Assembly (NCBI RefSeq): GCF_901000735.1
Contig: NC_081547.1
Coordinates: forward strand, 16,523,656 to 16,587,655
Length of the DNA stretch: 64,000 bases
Source: Corylus avellana
Lineage: Eukaryota > Streptophyta > Magnoliopsida > Fagales > Betulaceae
Direction: 5' to 3'
In this document: in pieces, positions 58,901 through 64,000 of the stretch
Layout of the letters: the number at the start of each line of letters is the position of its first letter
How positions within the stretch are numbered: the first letter of the stretch is position 1
Translations under genes and position numbers: made by a program
Notes under the pieces: generated by a model
The model's input: only the letters and a program-made list of their open reading frames with translations
Database searches by the model: none
What the model was told of the DNA's origin: nothing

Positions 58901-61900
58901 TCTTTCGCTAGGGGCTTCGTTCAAGCTTTTGGCTATTTGCGATGACATGTTAGAGAAAATTGCTAGAAGGTTGGCCCCCTTGGAAGTGCTCATATTTGTC
59001 CAAGGGGGCGAGGCTCACTCTCATCAAGAGCACCTTATCTAATCTTCCCACCTATTTTTTGTCTCTTTTCCCCATCCCAGTTTCCATGGCAAATCACATT
59101 GAGAAGATTCGAGATTTTTTTATGGTGGGGGTTCAAGGACGAGCCTAAGTTCCATTTGGTCAGTTGGCATGAGGTTTGTTCTCCGATTGCTAAGGGTGGT
59201 TTAGGGATTCAGAGCTTGCGTCTTTTTAATCAAACTCTCTTGGAGAAATGGCTATGGAGATTTGCAAATGAGGAAGAAGCTTGGTGGAGAAGTATCTTGG
59301 TGGCAAAGTATGGGGTGTATTGGGGTGGTTGGCGTTCTAAAGTTCCTTGTGGAACGCAGGGGTGGGGTTATGGAAACACATTTGTAGGGGTTGGAGGTCG
59401 TTTTAGTGCCATTTCAGATTGGATCCTGGTTCGGGGGGGAAAGTCAAATTTTGGGAGGATTTATGGTGTGGCGAGATGTCACTCAAGGATGCTTTTCCAG
59501 GCCTTTTTAATATTGCTAGCAATAAGGATGCTTCCATTGCGGATATCCGGAAGTGTGTAAATGGGATGGTTCACTGGAATGGTACCTTTACTCATAGAAT
59601 TCATGATTGGGAGGAGATGGTCTTAGCCTCTTTCTTCTCGCTCTTGTATTCATTATTGATTCGTGGGGAAGGGGAGGACCGGATGTGGTGGATCCCTTCA
59701 AGAACAGGGAAGTTTGAGGTACGCTCTTTCTATAGGATGTTTGCCTTTAAAGAGTCCAACCACTTCCCTTGGAAAAGTATTTGGCGCACCAAGGCTCCTT
59801 CGAGAGTGGCGTTTTTTGCGTGGTCGGCCGCCCTTGGGAAATCTCTCACGTTGGATAATGTTCGGAAGAGGTATTGTTGTGATTAATCGATGCTGTATGT
59901 GTGAATCGGATGGGGAGTCTGTGGATCATCTCTTTCTTCATTGTGGGGTTGCGCGCAAGTTGTGGGATGTTATCTTCTCTCATTTCAACATGAGTTGGGT
60001 TATGCCTAGAAGCGTCAAGGAGATGTTTGCTAGTTGGTGGTCGGGCGGAAGAACCCGTAGTGCTGTGGTATGGAAGATGGCCCCCCTTTGTCTTTTATGG
60101 TGCCTTTGGAAGGAAAGGAATGCGAGATGCTTCGAGGATTTGTCGAGGAACCTTGAGGACCTTGTTCATTTCTTTTTGTACACACTTTTCACATGAACTA
60201 CAGGCTTACTTGCTCCTTTAGTGATCAATTTTCCTGATTTTCTCTTTATATTCTCTTCTTCTTTCTCCCCTACTTAGTCGCTCTCTTGTATACTTCCTGT
60301 GTACTTGGGTTGCGTCCCTCTGCGCTCTTTAATGCTTTATTACTTATCAAAAAAAAATATATATATATGAAGAGATTTATATGCTTTGTTGCATTATGAA
60401 TTACTTTCTTGCTTTAGATTTATATATGTGTGAGGTTATTGTAGTAAAGAAATTGCTAAGGAAAAGATAATGAATTATTATTATTATTTTTTGATAAATA
60501 AGTGATTCATTGAAAAGCGCAGATGGGCATAACCCTAGTACACAGGAAGTATACAAAGAAAAGCCCCACTAAAGGCAAAGAGAGGAACATAAAGATAAAA
60601 ATTGAGTTATGGTGGAAATCTTAGGCACACTACATGCTTCAGTCCAATGGAACAATGTTTGAATAAACAACTTTTTGAGCTCTTTCATTGACCTTTCTTG
60701 ACCTTTAAAACATCGTGTATTCCGTTCTTGCCAAATAGTCCACATAAGACACAATGGTGCTATTCGCCACACCTCCTTATTTGAAATATTACCACGTTGA
60801 CCACGCCAACACACTAACAAATCTGCCACCCCTCAAGACATAACCCATGTGACATCATAAAGAGTGAGTACTACCCCCATAACGCTCGTGCCACTTCACA
60901 ATGAAGGAAAAGATGGTTGATAGACTCACCACTTTGCTTACACATGCAACACCATCCCACCACAATGATACCTCTTTTACGCAAGTTGTCCAAAGTCAGA
61001 ATCTTTCCTAGAGTTGCCTTCCACACAAAGAAGTTGACTCGCAATGGAACTTTGACATTAAGAACCAGAACACTGTCGGCCATGCCATGATCACTGACCG
61101 AGAAACACCCTTACGTTTTTTCGCCAAGCGCACACCCCCTCTCACTTCTGACCTGAATTCAAAAGACTTCTTTTCTACATAAAAAAACCCCAGATACCCC
61201 ATTCTTCTTATCGGAATACTACTGCCAGCCACAAGATGGGTATGTTTCTGGAGACTTACTAAACCCTAAACCTTAGCAAAGAACTTTCAAAAAGTATGTT
61301 ATTTAATAGAGTTTTGTTATATTATTAAAAAACTCTACAATGCTTATCTTATCAGCTATGATTTTATGGAAAACGCTTCTTTTTGGGAGTAAGTCCCTTA
61401 AGAAATGAGAAAGAGCAGAGCAAAGAAAAGAATAAAAGACCATTGCATGAGTAACTATATGAAGAGATTTATATGTTTTATTGCCTTATGAATTACTTTC
61501 TTGCTTAAGATATATATGTGTGATGTTATTGTAGTGAAGAAAATGCCAAGGAAAAGATAATGGATTTTTATTATATTGTTAAAAAACTATGGTGCTTATC
61601 TATCTATGAAAAACACTTCTTTTTGAAAAACTCTATATAATTGTTCTTATAAACACATGTTAGGGATTCCGGCGATGGGTCTTCCCCGGCGGAGTTCTCT
61701 CTCTCTCCGGTGCGAGTTCTGGGTGAGAATGTCGGGTCTGCTAATGATGGGTCTTCTCAGGGGGCTGTTTCTGTCCCTTCTGCGGAGGATTTACCGGCGA
61801 GCCCTTTGTGCTGGGACTGGGAGGATTCTTTTTCTTCGATGCTTGAAGCCCGCCTAGGTGCGCTTGTGTCTTTGGAGCTTTCTGATTCGGTGCGTCTTTC

Positions 61901-63503
61901 TGTTCTCAAAGAGGCCTTCTTTGTTCCTTGGGAGGTGGACTTTCCGGCTAGCCCTCTTTGCAAGGATAGGGAGGTTCCTTTTTCTAGGGGGGAGGAAACT
62001 CAGGTTGTTCATCCTTCTTCTCCGGCGACAGGTTTGATTTGTCGTGGGTTTTTTGGTCCGAGAGCTGTCTCTCCCTCTCCGATGGTGTTGAAGGAATCTT
62101 CCTTGTCTTCTAAGGGAAAGGACCCTATTCCGGAAGTCTCTCCCACTTTGCCCGTGGAGGTTCATGTAGGCTCTACTGTCTCGCCTACCTTTGGGGTGGC
62201 TGAGCTGGGTCTTCATTCCCCTGCTGCTACCTCCTTGCTCTCGTCTTAGGTCTGCACTTCTCTCTCGACTACTTCCCTTTCTGATGGGGCGGATGAGATG
62301 GGTAGGAGTCTTAGCCGTTATTTTCCTCGCATGACAGAGAGTGGTACTCCCATTTATTCCTCTATATCCACATCTCAACTGTGGTATACCCGGAGGGTGA
62401 AGGAAAAAGTCGCAAAGCAGCTGCATAAGAATAAGGACCTGCTTGCCGAGGCTGTGGTTGATACTTCGGTGGAAGGGAAGGAGGGCTATTCCGATAGGGT
62501 GCTTGATGCGATGAACCTCGCTCCCGTTGTGGGGTTGTCTTGGGGAGGTGAAGACAAAAAACTTTGGGACTTTTTTTCCATCATTGAAAAGAGGGAGCCC
62601 GTGGTTGAAGCTTCTGCTCCTAAGGTTAAGGGGATGAGGGAGCTCAAAAATCTGGATTGCTCCATCTCTCCGGTTAAGGGCCAGCATCGGCAGGGGTATT
62701 TGGGGTCGAAAAATGCATTTTCCTTTCCCCCTGAGGTGCACTAGGTTTCCCCCTGAGGTGCACTAGGGTTTTTCTTTGGTGTTTGGTTGGGTTCCTTGTA
62801 TACCTTCTTGTGTACTTAGAGGTTTTTCTGGGTTTTTGGTTTGTTAGGGTGTTTGGTTGGGTTCCTTTGTATACTTTATTGTGTACTTAGAGGCGCTTTG
62901 CGCTTTTTTGATATATACTACATTACTTATCCAAAAAAAAAAAAAAAAAACACATGTTAGGGATATTTTCTAAAAAGAAGGCTCATAATTTAGATATATT
63001 ATATTCTTTAGTTTTATGCACCAATTTGTAATTGTTATATGTTTACTGAAGTGACGATTTTTTCTTTTCAATTGTGCCTGATTAAAAATGGCCAAGGATT
63101 CTTTTTTAAAGATAATTATGTTAGAATTGATTGTTGTGAATGATTTGAGCCTTTGATTCACTTGCCTCAGACTATTGATAGCTGTGAATGAAAATATTAA
63201 ATTTTTCTATAAATTTAGATGTTTGTCGTTATTCTTACTAGATTCCATCAAATTTGGGCCTTAAACTTTTTTTCCATAAATTTCCTCTCTTTTATTTGTC
63301 TATTTTTTAAAATTTACATATATACATGCTTTTCAACTTGATCTTAGCCCTTGACTCACTCTCCACGGACATATTTACTTGTTCTTTTGGGGATAAAGCA
63401 TATAATTCTACTGTATATGCTGTAGGACTTGATTGCTGGATTTGACCAAGAAGCAGCTGTTGTAGTCATGGCAAGACAGGTCTCTTTCAAAATGGAAACT
63501 GAG
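37449..63503 (+). CDS. SEC23: SEC23, COPII coat GTPase-activating subunit (5' 540 codons; gene continues past the window)
   Basis: Sec23 pairs with Sec24 in the COPII inner coat at ER exit sites and stimulates GTP hydrolysis by Sar1. The exons I place are 37449-38177, 38267-38440, 39999-40160, 48799-48941, 51650-51725, 51806-51981, 52077-52158 and 63426-63503, all joining in phase. Exon 1 has the zinc finger C57-x2-C60-x18-C79-x2-C82 and the start of the trunk domain (FMFVVDTC, about residue 128). Exons 2-4 carry the rest of the trunk ([33 protein letters not shown]). Exons 5-7 give the beta-sandwich ([10 protein letters not shown]) and exon 8 the helical domain start ([16 protein letters not shown]). 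About 200-250 residues, including the gelsolin-like domain, lie beyond 64000. Introns 3 and 7 are 8.6 and 11.3 kb; intron 7 has a GC donor. No stop or frameshift is seen. Confidence 0.93.
38441..39998 (+). other. SEC23 intron 2
   Basis: 1558 bp, GT-AG. Holds an A-rich tract (38543-38575) and a T-rich end; no transposon is recognised. Confidence 0.7.
40345..40765 (+). pseudogene. L1-type LINE reverse transcriptase fragment in SEC23 intron 3
   Basis: It translates, through several stops and shifts, as [17 protein letters not shown], then [23 protein letters not shown] and SSLPTNSF, the order seen in plant L1 ORF2 between the reverse transcriptase palm and the zf-RVT domain. It is heavily decayed and lacks the catalytic FADD. 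Confidence 0.65.
40875..42100 (-). mobile_element. Minus-strand LINE derivative: 3' tail joined to ORF1 end
   Basis: It starts on the + strand with poly-T (40875-40886) and the reverse complement of the LINE tail (GATAGGTAATCAATCAAATC ... GTATACAAA). After a nested insertion (41050-41778) it continues at 41792 with sequence also present at about 49715-50075 in reverse ORF1. No ORF2 sequence lies between tail and ORF1. The right border is where similarity to the other copy ends. Confidence 0.65.
41050..41778 (+). mobile_element. Nested + strand LINE derivative: ORF1 end joined to 3' tail
   Basis: It is flanked by AAAGAAGCCCTAA (41037-41049) and AAAGAAACCCTAA (41779-41791), a 13-bp duplication with one mismatch. 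It encodes the end of an L1 ORF1 ([54 protein letters not shown], to TGA at 41534-41536). It then passes straight into the LINE 3' tail (TTGATATATACATTTTTACT) and an A-rich end (41765-41785). The entire ORF2 is missing at the same joint as in 61668-62947. Confidence 0.8.
42101..42485 (+). pseudogene. ORF1 part of a decayed + strand LINE
   Basis: It reads as L1 ORF1 ([42 protein letters not shown]). It stops where a minus-strand LINE was inserted at 42486 and resumes at 43730. The part before about 42180 is unassigned. Confidence 0.55.
42486..43729 (-). mobile_element. 5'-truncated L1 LINE, minus strand, with 17-bp target duplication
   Basis: CTCTGGGTCACTTAGAT occurs at 42469-42485 and 43730-43746. 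On the minus strand it encodes the C-terminal third of ORF2 in one frame: [31 protein letters not shown], the zf-RVT region ([32 protein letters not shown]), [20 protein letters not shown] and [19 protein letters not shown] at 42944-42946 stands for a conserved Trp. The tail (poly-T on + strand, 42484-42492) ends in the LINE TTACTTATCC-type sequence. Confidence 0.88.
43732..44865 (+). repeat. Threefold tandem repeat, about 390-400 bp, in LINE ORF1
   Basis: TGGGTCACTTAGATG recurs at 43733, 44134 and 44520 (spacings 401 and 386). Each unit continues with GAGGGAATTTCTAAAATCTC, GACACCATATTGGGTTTATA and CTATCAGGAGTTGGCATCCA. At the same place each unit has a T/G homopolymer: T10 then G13 (about 43793-43816), T4 G6 (44195-44205) and T22 (about 44580-44602). 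Confidence 0.88.
44899..46290 (+). pseudogene. LINE ORF2 remnant: endonuclease start, deletion, reverse transcriptase
   Basis: [17 protein letters not shown] at 44899 is the start of an L1 endonuclease, with CFQETKLE and [13 protein letters not shown]. After about 45160 it jumps to reverse transcriptase ([34 protein letters not shown]). Then come [23 protein letters not shown] and [11 protein letters not shown] to about 46020, and LGKWLWR near 46260. About 500 codons of endonuclease and linker are missing. It is decayed by many stops. Confidence 0.75.
46291..47247. repeat. Insertion-like block with a 75-bp direct repeat
   Basis: TTATCCCAAAAGCTTAAGCT and GATAGGAAGA...AATTTAATCACTT occur at 46681-46730 and again at 46895-46945. 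The block interrupts the LINE between its RT end (46290) and its zf-RVT part (47740). No gene is found. Parts carry CCGTC(A/G)GT-type short motifs (46600-46650, 46966-46980). Confidence 0.55.
47248..47545. repeat. Minisatellite of GGCCTCTCGGAAG-type units
   Basis: 47248-47360 holds about 2.5 copies of a 50-bp unit (CCTCTCGGGAAGATGAGCCC, CGAGTCCTTCGGTAAAGG). 47395-47545 holds about six shorter units around GGAATGGCCTCTCGGAAGCT. Open frames across it on both strands are products of the repeat. Confidence 0.75.
47735..48065 (+). pseudogene. LINE zf-RVT region fragment
   Basis: It reads [17 protein letters not shown], then after shifts [20 protein letters not shown] and SFYN, corresponding to 59440-59740 of the better L1 copy. 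It probably belongs to the same LINE as 44899-46290. Confidence 0.65.
48066..48798 (+). other. Remainder of SEC23 intron 3
   Basis: A weak L1 endonuclease-like start ([11 protein letters not shown], about 48410) is visible; otherwise nothing. It ends with the acceptor TCTTTCTTCCAG (48787-48798). Confidence 0.45.
49553..51320 (-). mobile_element. Minus-strand LINE derivative with ORF1 and 3' tail but no ORF2, in SEC23 intron 4
   Basis: On the + strand it opens with T-rich sequence and GATAGGTAATCAAGCAAATC, the reversed LINE tail. Minus-strand ORF1 begins near 51094: [35 protein letters not shown], then TGA near 50906 at a conserved Trp, [37 protein letters not shown]. It runs in several shifted frames to 49894 ([11 protein letters not shown]). 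The 3' tail follows directly. The borders are approximate and no clear duplication was found. Confidence 0.75.
52159..52164 (+). other. GC splice donor of SEC23 intron 7
   Basis: The exon ends ATACAG and the intron begins GCAAGC. The matching acceptor TGCTGTAG ends at 63425. The join gives [11 protein letters not shown] in phase. CAG|GCAAG is the usual context of minor GC-AG introns. Confidence 0.85.
52630..52902 (+). mobile_element. tRNA-derived SINE (Au-like) with long poly-A tail
   Basis: AATCTGGGAAGCAAC (52615-52629) and AATCTGGTAAGCAAC (52903-52917) are the 15-bp target duplication. The 5' part has an A-box-like TTGGCCCAAGTGG (52642-52654) and a B-box-like GGTCCAAGTTT (about 52690-52700), as in tRNA-derived SINEs. 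The tail is about 37 A. The body resembles the plant Au family, which uses LINE enzymes to move. Confidence 0.88.
52918..54240. other. AT-rich part of SEC23 intron 7
   Basis: No gene. A 33-bp direct repeat (TTCATTCAAACAA.ACCCATA, ACAAATCAAATT) occurs at 53976-54008 and 54122-54154. GGGCACGTTTGGAAC at about 53320 looks like a DNA-transposon terminus without a found partner. Confidence 0.45.
54241..54360. repeat. Short minisatellite, about 26-31 bp units
   Basis: CGTGGGGAGTAAGGTCCCTA and variants repeat four times before the L1 target site. The unit GGGAGTAAGTCCC reappears at 61386 in the duplicated flank. Confidence 0.7.
54576..56642 (+). pseudogene. L1 ORF1 (nucleic-acid-binding protein), frameshifted
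   Basis: The ATG at 54576 opens [21 protein letters not shown] shift near 54660 leads to [11 protein letters not shown] and a TAG at 54715-54717 in place of Trp, then [21 protein letters not shown] second shift near 55015 leads into the long frame 54854-56548, which carries CDCQACG (about 55570-55590), a short Cys cluster, and a Ser/Gly-rich region. An A7 run at 56539-56545 carries the last shift, into [18 protein letters not shown]1 ends at TGA 56640-56642. ORF1 proteins bind LINE RNA. Confidence 0.75.
56639..60200 (+). pseudogene. L1 ORF2: endonuclease, reverse transcriptase, zf-RVT; inactive
   Basis: The ATG at 56639 overlaps the ORF1 stop as ATGA. The endonuclease has [27 protein letters not shown] and, after a shift in the G9 run (57181-57189), [12 protein letters not shown] and SDHAPI. 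Linker and reverse transcriptase follow: [90 protein letters not shown]. The catalytic FADD reads FAND (58698-58700, Asp to Asn). The zf-RVT part lies at 59430-59880, then [17 protein letters not shown]. Stops include 57475, 58081 and near 58212. Confidence 0.9.
60363..60486. other. Right flank of the L1 target site, copy 1 of a tandem duplication
   Basis: GAAGAGATTTATATGC...GCTAAGGAAAAGATAATG matches 61454-61571 of copy 2 with a few substitutions. Confidence 0.8.
60487..61300 (-). mobile_element. 5'-truncated L1 LINE, minus strand
   Basis: It opens on the + strand with TTTTTTGATAAATAAGTGATTC, the reversed tail. Minus-strand ORF2 end: [46 protein letters not shown], then [19 protein letters not shown]. 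It lies within copy 1 of the local tandem duplication and is absent from copy 2. The 5' border is approximate. Confidence 0.8.
61301..61620. repeat. End of duplication copy 1 and complete copy 2 (empty L1 site)
   Basis: Copy 2 starts at about 61384 (GGGAGTAAGTCCCTTAAGAA, matching 54356-54440) and continues without interruption into the sequence of 60363-60486 and then that of 61310-61383. It thus equals the target before the two LINE insertions. Confidence 0.85.
61668..62947 (+). mobile_element. LINE derivative: ORF1 C-terminal part joined to 3' tail, with 17-bp duplication
   Basis: AAACACATGTTAGGGAT flanks it (61651-61667 and 62948-62964). It encodes ORF1 in 61710-62249 (Pro/Ser-rich), a TAG at 62247-62249, then 62298-62744 ([54 protein letters not shown]). 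A short 3' tail follows, with two GGTTTGTTAGGGTGTTTGGT/GTTTGGTTGGGTTCC-type repeats, TTGATATATACTACATTACT and an A-rich end. No ORF2. Confidence 0.88.
62965..63425 (+). other. End of SEC23 intron 7
   Basis: AT-rich, no transposon recognised; ends at the acceptor TATATGCTGTAG. Confidence 0.6.
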
Positions 63504-64000
63504 GTAATGATTATATTTTACATGGCTTTTTGTACTTTGTATTCTTCATATGATTAATGTAATATGTTGAGTACACGGTTCTTATTTGGTCTATATTTTA
63601 ACAGTAACATATAATATGTGAATTTCTTATTTGAAACATCTAATAATGTCTTGATTTTGGATCAACAATGAGATCTCTCTGTGATTGGGGCACTGATTAT
63701 TACTTGTAAGATCATGCTCCGTTCCCATAAATTATCAGCAATCCACACTACTTTGTCGCCAGATCTCTATATTGCCAATTTGTTTACTTAGATTTATTGA
63801 TTTGCTAGTTCATCAACCACAATATAGTTATTTTCATCGTCAGCTGCATTAGCACCCTGAATGATGATGAATAAACAGTTTTGTCTTTTTGGATAATGGT
63901 AAGTATTATGTCCAAAAGGAAAAGAACTGTCGAGAAGAAAGGCAAAAAGAAACTAGGTTGAGGGGAAACTTATGCAAAGATTAACCCCTACTCACGACAA
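63504..64000 (+). other. Start of SEC23 intron 8
   Basis: Begins GTAATG after METE. No further exon of SEC23 is recognised before the window ends. Confidence 0.6.

Larger units (their letters stand above)
54441..60362 (+). mobile_element. Near full-length L1-type LINE in SEC23 intron 7
   Basis: It is flanked by ATATATGAAGA (54430-54440 and 60363-60373). A 135-bp 5' region precedes ORF1 (54576-56642, with shifts). ORF2 (56639 to about 60200) has endonuclease, reverse transcriptase and zf-RVT parts. The tail carries GTATACTTCCTGTGTACTTG and TTACTTATC before A9. ORF disruptions and a mutated catalytic residue make it inactive. A duplicated flank (61384-61620) shows the site without the insertion. 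Confidence 0.92.

Noticed and set aside
61854..62741. 295-codon minus-strand frame
   Set aside because: Antisense of the LINE ORF1 fragment, rich in Arg/His/Pro; the + strand frame matches the sister copy at 41050.

Overview
The window is nuclear DNA of a flowering plant, most likely a woody eudicot. The evidence is a SEC23 gene with short, canonical plant introns beside huge transposon-filled ones, plus plant-type Ty1/copia, Ty3/gypsy (Tat lineage), hAT, L1-type LINE, Au-like SINE and Mutator-like MITE sequences in an AT-rich background. The only gene that reads as intact is SEC23 on the + strand (37449 to beyond the right edge). Its first eight exons (540 codons) join in phase without a stop. 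Two further host genes survive as fragments: an SDI/POLLENLESS3-like TPR fragment (22600-22866) and an XRI1-like gene (23129-36001) with an LTR sequence inserted in each of two consecutive exons.

Left third (1-20340): transposon debris with clear insertion history. A copia remnant (2-1174) abuts a + strand coding-free LTR element (1175-7285). A minus-strand solo LTR (4760-6600, duplication ACAGC) sits in the 3' LTR of that element, and a 338-bp Mutator-like MITE (4899-5236) sits inside the solo LTR. After a LINE RNase H tail and a poly-A retroposon (8234-9596) comes a complete non-autonomous LTR element, 10658-17158: LTRs of 1485 and 1486 bp, target duplication CTAAA, a primer site matching tRNA-Asp, and gag but no pol. 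Both LTR families carry CpG-rich clusters of palindromes around TGCGCTCGATCGCAC. In the gag-only element one cluster lies between primer site and gag. This is the least explained signal in the window. A second MITE, 430-bp tandem repeats and a foldback element follow.

Middle (20345-37448): a broken hAT transposase, the two host gene fragments, and an 11.26-kb Tat-type Ty3/gypsy element (24723-35979, minus strand, duplication ATCTG). The Tat element has decayed gag-PR-RT-RNase H-IN on the minus strand and an oppositely transcribed extra gene with an intron and a coiled-coil C-terminus (26279-28840). Tandem minisatellites lie where the two converge. A palindromic MITE lies about 300 bp upstream of the SEC23 start codon.

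Right (37449-64000): SEC23. Introns 1, 5 and 6 are 80-95 bp. Introns 3 (8.6 kb) and 7 (11.3 kb) are packed with nested LINEs in both orientations, and intron 7 uses a GC-AG splice pair. The LINEs include a near full-length L1 (54441-60362) with an ATGA ORF1/ORF2 overlap. They also include several short derivatives that join the end of ORF1 directly to the LINE 3' tail. A tandem copy of the L1 target site (61384-61620) preserves the empty site.

Across unrelated elements most disabling stops sit at Trp, Arg or Gln codons, as expected from C-to-T decay of methylated transposons. All family assignments come from reading motifs by eye; no database search was run.
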